The notes: a model not told the origin generated them from the letters alone. A stretch of DNA of 64,000 nt from JAJDTR01 sp965220415 (GCA_965220415.1 OZ244829.1:3782001-3846000); one strand, 5' to 3'. Counted from the stretch's first letter, positions 27,408 to 36,220 are shown. Numbers and translations: made by a program.

Positions 27408-27564
27408 GTGTGGCAGAACCTCCGAGAGGCGGTGGTCAGTGGTTAATGGCTAGTGACCAGTGAAAAAGCAGTCAATAGTGTGTAGCAAAGATGGTGAGGA
27501 TTCGTAATGCGTAATGGGATTCACTATCGCGCTCATCCTTTCTTACGTATTACGCATTACGTAT

Positions 27565-27726
27565 TATACCATTTCTATATTTTAACAGTGCATTAATAGC
27601 GTCAATCAAGTCTGTCCAAAGCGGGGCAAGATGCCCCGCCTACGGGGTTTGGTGTAAGGGCAATTGTTGTCAAAATGGTATATGGAAAGCACTATATGCA
27701 CTGTTATTCAGGCGAAATGGTATTAC
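27565..27726. mobile_element. MITE-like element with 30-base imperfect inverted ends
   Basis: The left end TTATACCATTTC...TAACAGTGCAT (27565-27594) and the right end, complementary to TAATACCATTTC...TAACAGTGCAT (27697-27726), match at about 22 of 30 positions with equal spacing. Inside are GCGGGGCAAGATGCCCCGCC and TACGGGGTTTGG. No transposase is encoded. A truncated copy lies at 18617-18700. The rest of the gap 27408-27784 holds TAATGCGTAATGGGATTC- and CGTATTACGCATTACG-like repeats. Confidence 0.6.
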
Positions 27727-27784
27727 TTATTCCATGAATCGGAGAAATTTGCGTAAGTCCCATATGGAACACCAGCAAACTCCC

Positions 27785-28744
27785 CTAATAGGAGTGGGGC
27801 TGGTTGTTTACGAGGAAGATTGGCGCCGGGGGCAAGCCATTCCAAACGCGAGAGCCGTCCGGCTGTTTACGGATTGTGAACCGGTCGAAAACCTCTCCAG
27901 CCAGGTTTTTCGCTTCAGCCGTGAGTGCATCCCCTGTCAGATTTATCTTGAGATAGTGCATCTGATGGACGGCGATCACCGCATCAAACCATTGCGGAGC
28001 CGCATCGTCAGGATCTACCGGGCGGTAGGCGTTACACCCGCCGCCCAGCGTGATAAAAGCCGTGCCTCGGGAATCGTCGCGTACCCGGCTTTCGGGGTTC
28101 ACCGGGTAGGTGCGCTCGTAGAAGTGTTGATGACCTCGAAAGACGAGATCGATGCCCTCACGCCATGCGAGGGGCTCCACACATTCGGATATTTCGGGTA
28201 AACCGGGGCCATCGTTAGGCGCGTCCAAGCGGCAGAAGGCGGTGCCGGGTTCATGGTGATAGACGAATCGCCAGCGTGCATCCCGAGAGCGCTCGAGATC
28301 TCGGGTGAACCATTCGAGTTGGGTCATTCTGCCTTCGGGCAGGTCAAACTCCTCGTTCAGCACACTGTAGGAAAGCGGTGTGACACACAAGCCGATGAAA
28401 TGGGCGGGAGCGGCATCGAACGAATAGAAGAAACCCGGGACGTATTGCTCCAATCGCTCTAGCCATTGCTTACGCGCGGCGTCGAAATCCCCGTCGAAGT
28501 CGTGGTTGCCCGGAATCGGACGGAGTGGTATCCCCGCATCGGTCAGCGGACGGATGCGTTCGAAAAAGGCGTCCCACGGCGCCGGGTCCGCGCCTTTCGC
28601 CATAACGAGATCGCCGGGGATCACGACGAATTCGGGGTTTTCCGAGACGAGGCGCTCGGCTAGGTGTGTCAGGTTATCGTCGGGGATTTGCCAATCCGCG
28701 ACGACGCAGAAGGTGAGTTCGGTAGAAGTACGCGCGTTTTCCAT
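27785..28744 (-). CDS. metallophosphoesterase (purple-acid-phosphatase-like active site)
   Basis: A 319-residue protein of the calcineurin-like phosphoesterase superfamily. Motifs appear in order: FCVVADWQ (D-x-Q replaces the usual D-x-H), VIPGDLV, IPGNHDFDGDF, FVYHHEPG and FRGHQHFYERTYPV. The GHxHxYER ending resembles purple acid phosphatases. No signal peptide, which is unusual for that group and argues for a cytoplasmic phosphatase or phosphodiesterase. The start has AAGGA only 4 bases before the ATG. It is a single gene with repeats on both sides. Natural substrate unknown. Confidence 0.87.
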   Translation of the reverse strand: MENARTSTELTFCVVADWQIPDDNLTHLAERLVSENPEFVVIPGDLVMAKGADPAPWDAFFERIRPLTDAGIPLRPIPGNHDFDGDFDAARKQWLERLEQYVPGFFYSFDAAPAHFIGLCVTPLSYSVLNEEFDLPEGRMTQLEWFTRDLERSRDARWRFVYHHEPGTAFCRLDAPNDGPGLPEISECVEPLAWREGIDLVFRGHQHFYERTYPVNPESRVRDDSRGTAFITLGGGCNAYRPVDPDDAAPQWFDAVIAVHQMHYLKINLTGDALTAEAKNLAGEVFDRFTIRKQPDGSRVWNGLPPAPIFLVNNQPHSY

Positions 28745-28896
28745 AGTTCCTTGCGTTAGTATGTTGATATCAGATTCGTAATATGAATCTTCTGAGGGAC
28801 GTTATCTTCCAGATTTGAACCTTACAAACTGAAAGATTGTCCGCTTACTATATCACGGAGTCTCTTTCTTAGGAAATGTAATTGTCGTAAGGATTC

Positions 28897-29646
28897 CTAC
28901 TGCGCGGTGTAGCCGCCATCCACAACTAGCGATGTTCCCGTAACCCAAGCGGACTCGTCGGAGGCGAGGTAGAGCGCGGCGGAGGCGACATCCTCGGGCT
29001 GCCCCACCCTGCCGATGGGGTGCATGGCGGCGATTTCGTCGCCGCGTTGCGCCAGGTCTTCCCGGTTAAAGTCTATCTCCACCCAAGCCGGGCAAACCGC
29101 ATTCACGCGGATATTGTGCTCGGCAAAGTCCAGCGCCATACACTTCGTCAGAAGTTCGATGCCGCCTTTAGCTGCGTTGTAAGCGCCCTGCTTCCGTTGG
29201 CCAACGTGACCGGAGATTGAGGAGCAGTTGACAATGGCGCCGCCGGCGTTCTCTATCATGTGGGGAAGGGCGTATTTTGAGCACAAGAAATTGCCCCGCA
29301 GATTTATCCCCATCAGGCTGTCCCACTCCTCTTCGGTCAGCTCCATGATGGTTTTCCCGATCCCGATAAACACGCCGGCGTTGTTGAAGAGGATATCGAG
29401 CTTGCCGTACTTCGACACGGTCAGGTCGATCATGTGTTGAACCTGATCGCTCTTTGACACATCCATAGAGAGGTAGGACGCCTCTCCGCCTTCCGATTCA
29501 ATCTGATTCACGGTGTCTTCAATCGGCTTTGTCCGTCTTCCCGTGATCATGACCTTCGCGCCCTCTTGGGCAAAGCGTACCGCCGTACCGCGACCGATTC
29601 CAGTTCCGCCGCCGGTGATTACCGCGACTTTGTCCTTTAATCTCAT
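28897..29646 (-). CDS. SDR-family NAD(P)-dependent oxidoreductase
   Basis: A 249-residue classical short-chain dehydrogenase. TGGGTGIGRG at residues 11-20 binds the coenzyme, NNAG is the structural motif, and Ser (NCSSISG) with Tyr-x3-Lys (YNAAK) forms the catalytic set. The end VDGGYTAQ is standard. ITGRR after the second strand suggests a basic residue at the NADP-selecting site. Length and layout match 3-oxoacyl-ACP-reductase/glucose-dehydrogenase-like enzymes; the substrate cannot be fixed. The next gene downstream is the metallophosphoesterase, 152 bases on. It belongs to a run of dehydrogenases (29.7-32.1 kb) that suggests sugar or polyol oxidation. Confidence 0.92.
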   Translation of the reverse strand: MRLKDKVAVITGGGTGIGRGTAVRFAQEGAKVMITGRRTKPIEDTVNQIESEGGEASYLSMDVSKSDQVQHMIDLTVSKYGKLDILFNNAGVFIGIGKTIMELTEEEWDSLMGINLRGNFLCSKYALPHMIENAGGAIVNCSSISGHVGQRKQGAYNAAKGGIELLTKCMALDFAEHNIRVNAVCPAWVEIDFNREDLAQRGDEIAAMHPIGRVGQPEDVASAALYLASDESAWVTGTSLVVDGGYTAQ

Positions 29647-29688
29647 TCTTTACCTGCCTCTCGGTAGAATACTTTTCCAGACTAAAAC

Positions 29689-29715
29689 AGGACAACCACG
29701 GGGGGTTGTCCCTAC
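29689..29715. repeat. AGGACAACC..GGTTGTCCCTACA hairpin
   Basis: Stem AGGACAACC / GGTTGTCC with the CCCTACA end typical of the hairpin class. It lies in the 79-base gap between the D-hydroxyacid dehydrogenase stop and the SDR start and may end transcription of one of them. Confidence 0.6.
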
Positions 29716-29725
29716 ATCCCTGATT

Positions 29726-30682
29726 TTACGATAGATTGACGACTCCGAGCGGTTGTTTTCCTTCAAAGACTTTCACCACGTTTTCGGCTGCGCCCCGCGC
29801 CATCCGATACATAGCCTCCTCGGTTGACGCAGCCACGTGTGGACCTAGCACCACGTTTTCGATTGATAGCAACGGACTGTTCGTGGGCGGTTCCTGCGAG
29901 AACACATCCAATCCCGCGCCTGCAATCCAGCCCGCATTAAGCGCATGGATAAGGCTGGATTCGTCAACGATGGGGCCACGAGCGGTATTGACCAGATAGG
30001 CGGTCGGCTTCATCAGCTTTAACTCGGGTTCGCCAATCAAGCCGGACGTCTCCGGGCTTAAGGGCGAGTGAATGCTGACGAAATCGGCGCGTGCCAGGAG
30101 TTCCTCCAACGGCAGGTAGGTTACGCCGTACTCCGTCGCGAACGCCTCATCTTGGAAGAGGTCACACGCCAAAATCGTCATGTCGAACCCGTATGCCCGT
30201 TTCGCCAACCGCTTGCCGATTTTGCCCAGCCCGATAATGCCCAGTGTCTTCTGGTATAACTCAACGCCGAGATGGGGCGACCAGCCACCGCGGCGGATGT
30301 CTCTATCTCCCTGCGGAATTTGGCGGGCGACGGCAAGCATCAATCCCATCGCCAGCTCGGCGACGCTTTCGCTGTTTGCATCTGGCGTTGTCGTCACGAT
30401 GATGCCGCGTTCTGTCGCTGCCTCAAGGTCTATCGTGTCGAATCCTGCACCGGTGCGCGAGATAATCTTCAGATTGTCCGCAGCGGAAATCACGCGTCGG
30501 GTATAAGGGTGGCTCCCCGTGATTATTCCGTCTACGCCGCCTATGAGCGAGATAATATCGTCCTCAGAGACTGGTTCTCGGGGATGATGCACGGAAAGTC
30601 TGCAATTTCGCGCTTCCAAGAAAGAGAGAATCTCGCTCCCATCCCATTCTTGAGGAAAAGCCAAAATCAATACATTATTCAT
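29726..30682 (-). CDS. D-2-hydroxyacid dehydrogenase (phosphoglycerate dehydrogenase-like)
   Basis: A 318-residue NAD-dependent enzyme. It has GLGKIGKRLAKRA for coenzyme binding, the catalytic Arg region in ISRTGAGFDTIDLEAA, NTARGPIVDESSL, Glu in DVFSQEPP and His in GPHVAAST. The ATG at 30682 follows AGAGGCAACAG; the frame extended to 30769 has only repeat text and is rejected. No ACT domain follows, so it is a short-form enzyme that more likely reduces a 2-keto acid or oxidises a hydroxyacid from sugar breakdown than makes serine. Upstream repeats separate it from the alcohol dehydrogenase. Confidence 0.92.
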   Translation of the reverse strand: MNNVLILAFPQEWDGSEILSFLEARNCRLSVHHPREPVSEDDIISLIGGVDGIITGSHPYTRRVISAADNLKIISRTGAGFDTIDLEAATERGIIVTTTPDANSESVAELAMGLMLAVARQIPQGDRDIRRGGWSPHLGVELYQKTLGIIGLGKIGKRLAKRAYGFDMTILACDLFQDEAFATEYGVTYLPLEELLARADFVSIHSPLSPETSGLIGEPELKLMKPTAYLVNTARGPIVDESSLIHALNAGWIAGAGLDVFSQEPPTNSPLLSIENVVLGPHVAASTEEAMYRMARGAAENVVKVFEGKQPLGVVNLS

Positions 30683-30783
30683 CTGTTGCCTCTGTCGTAT
30701 CGTAGTTTCAATGAGGATTTGGCAGATATTTGAACTCACTCCCGTAGGCAGTGCGTCTTGTAAACTCAACTCCCGTAGGCGGG

Positions 30784-30872
30784 GATCAAGCGACTGAATA
30801 AGGAGCGCGATAGAGATCCCATCTTGCCCCGCCGCGAATAATAGGTCGCGATTCGGAGATCGCTCCTACAGG
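30784..30872. repeat. inverted family A copy plus GTCGCGATTCGGAGATCGC element
   Basis: 30784-30820 reads GATCAAGCGACTGAATAAGG plus AGCGCGATAGAGATCCC, the reverse complement of repeat family A. 30843-30871 reads GGTCGCGATTCGGAGATCGC plus TCCTACA. Just after, CCGGAGTGTGCCTACTAC matches text at 32203 and 51008. Confidence 0.65.
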
Positions 30873-30917
30873 GGGCGCAGGCCGGTGTACCGGAGTGTGC
30901 CTACTACTCTGAAAAGC

Positions 30918-32075
30918 CTACGGCACGACGACCACCTTCATGCACTCCTCGGGCTCCATCGACCTCAACATCGCCGATTCCGTTTGTAATAGCGGGAATT
31001 CGTGTGAAACAAACTTTTCGAACGGGAATTGATCGGTATACCGTAGCATCAGCTCCATGCTAGGCGTATAGCCAGTGAAGGGGTGGTTGGTCATGCCGAT
31101 GAGACGGATGTTCTTTGAACAGAAGTGGCGGTGCGGGCTGAGCGATACCTCCCCGGTCTCGGCGAAGTTCCCCGGCTCAAGGTAAATGCCTCCTTTGCGC
31201 GTCATGTCCAGCCCTTCGGGCACGACCTCGGCGATACCGGCGCACTCGATAACGATGTCGGCGCCGCGTCCGTGCGTTAGAGAACGAACAAAATCGATGC
31301 GCTCCTCCGAGGTGGTTTCGGCGGCGTTGACGATATGGTCTGCGCCAAACTCCTCTGCCAGTCCCAAGCGATATTCCGAGCGGTCAACCGCGATGATGTT
31401 GCCGGCGCCCATCACACGCGCTTTAATGAGGTGGCAAATACCCATGGGACCGACGCCTTGGATGACAACTGTGCTGCCGGTGGCGAAACCGTCGCCCGTA
31501 AGTGTGAATAGCTCCTTGGTCTTGTCGAGGTTATAGCTGACCGCCATCAGCTCCGCCATAACCGCGACGCGCAGGGGTATGCCTTCGGGCACCTTGTAGA
31601 GAAATGCGTTTGGCAGGATGTACATGTATTCCGCCCAACCCCCGAACAGATGGGGTGACTCGGCGGAGGTGAAGGCGTTGCCATAACCGCGCAGATTCTC
31701 ACACCACGGAAACGCGAACGTATGCCGACACTCGTAGCATTCGCCACACACGACATCCGGACACAGCGCGACGCGATCTCCGACGCTCAGCGGTTCGCCG
31801 TTGAAATCGAGACGCGGACGCTCCCTGTCGTTGATTTCGGCGATGACGCCAATGATTTCATGCCCCGGAATGATTGGAAACGGAGTGACGGATTCAGCGT
31901 CGGTGCCGGCGTACTGCTTCGTCTCGCCGCGCCAGGTGTGTTTGTCCGTACCGCAGATGCCGCACATCTCGACCTTGAGGAGCACGGCGCCGTCTTCCAG
32001 TTGCGGAAAGGGGAACTCCTGAATCTCAATCTTCCCCGGATGGACCATCACTGCGGCGTGTACGCTGTCGCTCAT
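30918..32075 (-). CDS. zinc-dependent alcohol dehydrogenase (MDR family)
   Basis: A 385-residue medium-chain dehydrogenase. Catalytic-zinc ligands are Cys in CGICGTDKH and His-Glu in PGHEIIG; four Cys in VVCGECYECRH..WCEN form the structural zinc site. QGVGPMGICHL and IIAVDRSEYRLGLAEEFGADH form the NAD(P) domain. It is longer than threonine or sorbitol dehydrogenases by about 30 residues, in loops before the structural zinc. It would oxidise a secondary alcohol of a sugar, polyol or amino alcohol. The ATG follows GAGGAAACGAC. Downstream lies a repeat, then the hydroxyacid dehydrogenase. Confidence 0.92.
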   Translation of the reverse strand: MSDSVHAAVMVHPGKIEIQEFPFPQLEDGAVLLKVEMCGICGTDKHTWRGETKQYAGTDAESVTPFPIIPGHEIIGVIAEINDRERPRLDFNGEPLSVGDRVALCPDVVCGECYECRHTFAFPWCENLRGYGNAFTSAESPHLFGGWAEYMYILPNAFLYKVPEGIPLRVAVMAELMAVSYNLDKTKELFTLTGDGFATGSTVVIQGVGPMGICHLIKARVMGAGNIIAVDRSEYRLGLAEEFGADHIVNAAETTSEERIDFVRSLTHGRGADIVIECAGIAEVVPEGLDMTRKGGIYLEPGNFAETGEVSLSPHRHFCSKNIRLIGMTNHPFTGYTPSMELMLRYTDQFPFEKFVSHEFPLLQTESAMLRSMEPEECMKVVVVP

Positions 32076-32114
32076 GTCGTTTCCTCAGATTTACAGGTGC
32101 GCTCCATTCTTCCT

Positions 32115-32226
32115 GGGGAATAACGATCGTTATTCCCTACTTTGCCGAAATAGGAAGCGCGACACAAATCCCTCCGCCGCGCCGTAATCGTAAAAAGGGT
32201 TACGGCACACGGAGTGTGCCTACTAC
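32115..32226. repeat. palindromes upstream of the alcohol dehydrogenase
   Basis: 32115-32140 reads GGGGAATAACGATCGTTATT plus CCCTAC, the same core as at 12507. 32203-32226 reads GGCACACGGAGTGTGCC plus TACTAC, also seen at 30890 and 51005. They fill the gap between the GH127-like and the dehydrogenase genes. Confidence 0.7.
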
Positions 32227-32228
32227 TA

Positions 32229-34034
32229 TTACCAGATGATATCCTTTATATCGGGGACAAAGCGCGTTTTTTGAATTGGCTTGCCGCTGGAGGGATTCTC
32301 GTAAAGCGGGAGCGCTACACCCTTGGGATCAATGGCGACGACATCCGACCCGCGCATCGTCAATTTGTACGGGATTTCACCAATCACTCGATGCACGTCC
32401 CGATCGGGCACGGGGAAGGTTATTGCCACTTGATCGCCCGGACGGAGCAAGCTAATCTTCACGTAACGGCCATCGGTGATATAGCGGCAGGGTCGATCGC
32501 CAACGCTGACGTGCACGTCGTCGAGGGAGCACCATTCCGGCATCCTGACAGCGACTTTCGAGGCGTCCTTGATGTGTAGGACGACTTTGCCTTCGACGGG
32601 TAGATAGCTATCCACATCCAGCCAATCCGAAGCCCGGTTCAGAAGAAGGTTGACACGCACCTCGTCCGACTCCTTCGTGACAATGCTGTCCCAGACGTAG
32701 TAGAAGGTTCTTGCCCCGTTCGCGGTGCAGCAGTGCATGATGGAAAGCCCCGTCAGTTTCGGTCCCTCCTCTGTTTGCTCGACATGCAGCCCGTCATTGG
32801 CGCGCATCCAGCCGAGGAAGGAACCCACGGAACGCTGTGCAATGTCTTGTGTGTCCGTGTGCGGGCGTTCGCTCGGATGAGAGGAAAAGTAGTCCTCCGG
32901 TACATCGTGGAGGAAATCGGCGTCGCACATCTGGCCTTCGGCGTACACGTTTCGTACCCACCGATCGACGTCGTCCCAGTAGTCGCCCAACCCGGCACGG
33001 GTCAAATAGAGCGCAAGGAGCACCATGTCCGCAACCTCGCAAATCTCCGTCGTGTTGCCCGCTCTGCCGAGATACCAGTCCGACCCCGGCATGGCTTCCG
33101 GGAAGTAGCCGATTAACGGATCGCCCATCTCGCGCACCCAGCGGTAGCAGGCGTCCACGCGTTCCAGAATCTTTCGGTCGTTTATGGCATAGCCGTATTC
33201 ACACACCGCGATGAGCGCATATAAGCTGTGGTGATAATGCCAGAAGGTGTAACGCCCGTCATCGTTGTTGAATACGCGCGCCAGCGCCCACCGCGCCAAG
33301 CCTCCTGCCAATTCGAGCGCGGGTTCGTAGCCGGTCACGCGATAAAACAGGGCAGCGCCGTGACCGAGTGCGCCTATTGAGTATATCATGCTGAAAACCG
33401 GGTCATTGTCCGCGAGGGAACCGTCTTCGATGCCCACGGTCGGTTCATCGGCATCGGCAGGAACCGTCTCGCCGGGACGGAATCGTCCTTTCCACAAGAA
33501 TCGGAATCCGTCCTTCTCGCGCGTTAGCGCCAGCAGCCGATCTACTTTCCGCTTGCCGGCTTCAATCCAGCGTGAATCCTCGTCAACCTGCGCCAGCATA
33601 GACAGCGCCAGTAGCAGCCTGCCCTCCCCCCAAACCTCGGAGAAGGGTCGGGGTTCGTCAAACTGCTCCAGCGCGTCCGTCGGGCAATAGGTCAAGCCGT
33701 CCTCGCCCAACAGATCTAGTTGCACACGGAGCACCTCCAGATCGGAGTCCAGTGCGTCGGTGTTGCCCGACGCCAGCCGACAAACGGTCAGTGCTTCAAT
33801 AAACTTGGCTGGGATGTTCAGGTAGGCGTCGGTGATATGGCTCGGATAGAGTTCGGTCGGACGCCGGGAGAAATCCACAATGAATCCCAAAGCCCATTTT
33901 TCGTCGGGATACCATACGTTGGTGAGAGCATTCACCGCCAATCCCATCCGATCCGCCAAATCGAGGGTATCGGGCACCGTGGCTTCGTAACGTTCGCCGG
34001 CGGTGCATTTCGTCATCGGGTTGTTGTTCAGCAT
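32229..34034 (-). CDS. GH127-like (DUF1680-like) glycoside hydrolase
   Basis: A 601-residue protein from the ATG at 34034, which follows GGAG; the frame extended to 34088 covers a hairpin and is rejected. The alpha-helical first ~470 residues look like an (alpha/alpha)6 barrel followed by beta domains. Glu330-x-Cys332 (NTTEICEVADM) and Cys435-Cys436 (IMHCCTANGAR) match the zinc-thiolate site of GH127 beta-L-arabinofuranosidase, where a Cys of the pair is the nucleophile. The spacing between the two motifs is longer than in HypBA1. No signal peptide. It probably removes a furanose or related sugar; family assignment is by motif only. Confidence 0.72.
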   Translation of the reverse strand: MLNNNPMTKCTAGERYEATVPDTLDLADRMGLAVNALTNVWYPDEKWALGFIVDFSRRPTELYPSHITDAYLNIPAKFIEALTVCRLASGNTDALDSDLEVLRVQLDLLGEDGLTYCPTDALEQFDEPRPFSEVWGEGRLLLALSMLAQVDEDSRWIEAGKRKVDRLLALTREKDGFRFLWKGRFRPGETVPADADEPTVGIEDGSLADNDPVFSMIYSIGALGHGAALFYRVTGYEPALELAGGLARWALARVFNNDDGRYTFWHYHHSLYALIAVCEYGYAINDRKILERVDACYRWVREMGDPLIGYFPEAMPGSDWYLGRAGNTTEICEVADMVLLALYLTRAGLGDYWDDVDRWVRNVYAEGQMCDADFLHDVPEDYFSSHPSERPHTDTQDIAQRSVGSFLGWMRANDGLHVEQTEEGPKLTGLSIMHCCTANGARTFYYVWDSIVTKESDEVRVNLLLNRASDWLDVDSYLPVEGKVVLHIKDASKVAVRMPEWCSLDDVHVSVGDRPCRYITDGRYVKISLLRPGDQVAITFPVPDRDVHRVIGEIPYKLTMRGSDVVAIDPKGVALPLYENPSSGKPIQKTRFVPDIKDIIW

Positions 34035-34073
34035 TTTTTCTCCAGTCTTTATGAAATTTCCGCGCATCGAACG

Positions 34074-34095
34074 GGTTGGGGGACCCAACCCCTAC
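34074..34095. repeat. GGGTTGGG..CCCAACCCCTAC hairpin
   Basis: Stem GGGTTGGG / CCCAACCC with the CCTAC end. It lies between the RraA-like stop and the GH127-like start. Confidence 0.65.
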
Positions 34096-34111
34096 GAATA
34101 TAAATTGGTTC

Positions 34112-34789
34112 TTAATTTTCGTGTGCTTGGCGTAGGGATTCGAACTGCTCGTCCAGGTTGTATATTTCAACTTGCGAAACGCCGTCGGCAACCCTCTTGC
34201 GAAGAATCTCTTCATGGTCTACAATCGACTGGGCGCGTGACAAGACCGCCTCCGCCTTCCGTAACGGAACCACAACAACACCGTCGCTGTCGCCCACGAT
34301 AATGTCACCGGGGTGAACCACCGTTCCGCCGCATCGGACTGCGACATTGACTTCACCGAGCGATCCTCGACCTGCCACCCGGGGCGTTGTACCCCGGGCA
34401 AAAACGGGAAAACCCAACTCACCAATCTCCGCTATGTCCCTGACCAAGCCATCCAAAACAAGTCCGGCAAGCCCTTTCAACTGTGCTTCGGTGCTTGTTA
34501 TCTCTCCCCATAGCGCCGTATCGGGATCCCCCTGATTGTCAACCACTAGGACGTCGCCGCGCTCGGCGGTGTGCAGGGCTTTTAGGATGGGCAGAAAATC
34601 GCCGGTAGGGGTGACGGCGGTGCAGGCGGGGCCACAGATTCGGAAGCCGCTAAGGGCTTGAATGCCGGAATCCATGGTATTGAGGTTCGCCATGGCGTCA
34701 CTGATGTTGGCGACAGCGATTTGAGAGAGCCCCTCCACCAATGCGGCGTCGGGACGTTCGATTGCTCGATTGACTTCAAATAGACTCAT
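34112..34789 (-). CDS. RraA-like / HMG-CHA aldolase family protein
   Basis: A 225-residue protein from the ATG at 34789 (AAGGA at 9 bases); the longer frame to 34903 is rejected. It has the RraA/class II aldolase fold motifs: ANISDAMANL, GDVLVVDNQGD, LDGLVRDIAEIGELGFPVFARG and DIIVGDSDGVVVVP. Arg and Asp of GLVRD are the pyruvate-binding and metal residues of 4-hydroxy-4-methyl-2-oxoglutarate aldolases, so an aldolase or oxaloacetate decarboxylase role is likelier than RNase E control. It sits directly upstream of the GH127-like gene on the same strand and fits sugar-acid breakdown. Confidence 0.87.
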   Translation of the reverse strand: MSLFEVNRAIERPDAALVEGLSQIAVANISDAMANLNTMDSGIQALSGFRICGPACTAVTPTGDFLPILKALHTAERGDVLVVDNQGDPDTALWGEITSTEAQLKGLAGLVLDGLVRDIAEIGELGFPVFARGTTPRVAGRGSLGEVNVAVRCGGTVVHPGDIIVGDSDGVVVVPLRKAEAVLSRAQSIVDHEEILRKRVADGVSQVEIYNLDEQFESLRQAHEN

Positions 34790-34863
34790 GGGTGTTTTTC
34801 CTTGGTATGATTGGGATGTGCCCAAGTTGATCCGATTTATGGAAAAAGATAAGGCGGTAAAGT

Positions 34864-34993
34864 AATACGTAATGCGTAATACGTGACGGGATCTCTGTCC
34901 CACAGAATCTTCTTTAGGAGTTCTATCGCCTTCGCTATCAAGATCTCTATTGCGATCCTTATTCAGTCGCTTGATCGGTTTCTATCGCATGAG
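34864..34993 (+). repeat. TAATACGTAATGCGTAATACG and family A repeats
   Basis: TAATACGTAATGCGTAATAC at 34864 also occurs at 27543 (inverted) and 46291. From 34888 there are two to three family A half-units (TTCTATCGCCTTCGCTATC, ATCCTTATTCAGTCGCTTGA). No gene is seen here. Confidence 0.6.
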
Positions 34994-35023
34994 CACCGCT
35001 TTTTTGCGTAAGCTCCAGCGAAT

Positions 35024-35731
35024 TTAGATATCGGCGGAGCGTGCCGTGAGTTCTTGGAGGCGCGGTGGGAACGTTTCGTAGACTTCGCGCTTAATCAGGG
35101 GCCAAGTCGTGGGGCTTCGATGCAACACCGCCGGCATATAGTATACATTCGCAAGCATGCGATGTTGGTCGGTTGTCGTGTTGGCGCCGGATCGGTGCCA
35201 CAATCCGTTGTGGTAGACGAACACCGAACCTTTCTTTCCGGTGACCGGCATCTCCTGCGGATAGCTGTCTCGGCTCGGCCCGCGTTGTGTGAGATGGCTG
35301 AAAGGCACGATTCGCGTGGCGCCATTCTCCGGTGTGCTGTCAGTGAGCATCCAGAAGACCTGTAGCCCGTTCCACGGCGGGATAAGCGACGTCGGATCGG
35401 TCGCCAAGGCGCCGCGCGAGGGCCAATCGGCATGCAGGCCACCGGCGGGAGTGCCGGGCTTGCACCACTTTAGCGCCGCATTGTTTGCCAAGAAATAGCC
35501 TTCTCCGAGCATGGCTTCCGCGATCTCAAGAATCAGCGGATGGGTGCACAGCGGCGCCAGATCCGGAATCTCGTTCAACGATCCTTCAAGGCTGATATAC
35601 GCCGACCCCATGGACTCCATAATCGAGCGCGCCACGCCATCGAGCCGTTCCGCCTCTTTCGGGTCAAGCAACTCCTCGAATATACAGTAACCTTCCTCTG
35701 CCAGACTATCTTTAATCTCGTTGATTTCCAT
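35024..35731 (-). CDS. PhyH-family Fe(II)/2-oxoglutarate oxygenase
   Basis: A 235-residue protein, close paralog of the 7169 gene although 27 kb away. The metal site is complete: His100-Ala-Asp102 in GGLHADWP, His179 in LWHRSGANTTT and Arg191. The ATG at 35731 follows AGGGA at 7 bases; an in-frame extension to 35827 is not conserved and is rejected. It is the most upstream gene of the minus-strand catabolic block. Comparison with the 6314 gene makes the loss of Asp there clear. Substrate unknown. Confidence 0.88.
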   Translation of the reverse strand: MEINEIKDSLAEEGYCIFEELLDPKEAERLDGVARSIMESMGSAYISLEGSLNEIPDLAPLCTHPLILEIAEAMLGEGYFLANNAALKWCKPGTPAGGLHADWPSRGALATDPTSLIPPWNGLQVFWMLTDSTPENGATRIVPFSHLTQRGPSRDSYPQEMPVTGKKGSVFVYHNGLWHRSGANTTTDQHRMLANVYYMPAVLHRSPTTWPLIKREVYETFPPRLQELTARSADI

Positions 35732-36097
35732 CGTTTTCCCTCTGTAGCTGCCTAGTAAGCAGCTACTCCGAATGGTGATTGTATAACGTCCAATACATGT
35801 ATAATTCTTCCCTCCGAGGTCATACACTATAGCCGATTATGGTGTGATTGGCAACAGAAATTAGGCGTTCTCACGGGGGAATCGCATCCGATTTCCGGTA
35901 TAGAGTCTTCCCCTACTTTGCTCTGTGTCGGATGTATCGGAAAATCCTTGACGCCACCTAATTATTATTCTATAAAATAGGATTGGTGAAGTGCCAACGC
36001 TAAGAACCTGTTTGAATAATAGGTGCCAATGCCATTTTTTGCCATTTGAGGAGTGGTTTTTCATGTTCCTGCCGTGAATTGTTGTACACCTGTCGCC

Positions 36098-36218
36098 CCG
36101 CTGGGGCTTAGGTCCGTAGGGTTTCGATGTTACTACACACCTTCCGCCCCTCTGGGGCTTTTAGAGGCTGGTGCGCAGGGGATTTCTATCGCCCGCGCTA
36201 TCCGCTTGGTTGATCGCA
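36098..36218 (+). repeat. two CCCC-NNN-GGGG hairpins and a family A copy
   Basis: GCCCCGCTGGGGC near 36095-36110 and CCGCCCCTCTGGGGCTT near 36143-36160 are small hairpins like those at 6007-6137. 36177-36218 is a family A copy (GGGGATTTCTATCGCCCGCG, CTATCCGCTTGGTTGATCGC). Confidence 0.6.
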
Positions 36219-36220
36219 CC

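Noticed and set aside
32115..32140. AATAACGATCGTTATT palindrome as an operator of the alcohol dehydrogenase
   Set aside because: The same palindrome occurs beside unrelated genes (12507), so it is better explained as a dispersed repeat.
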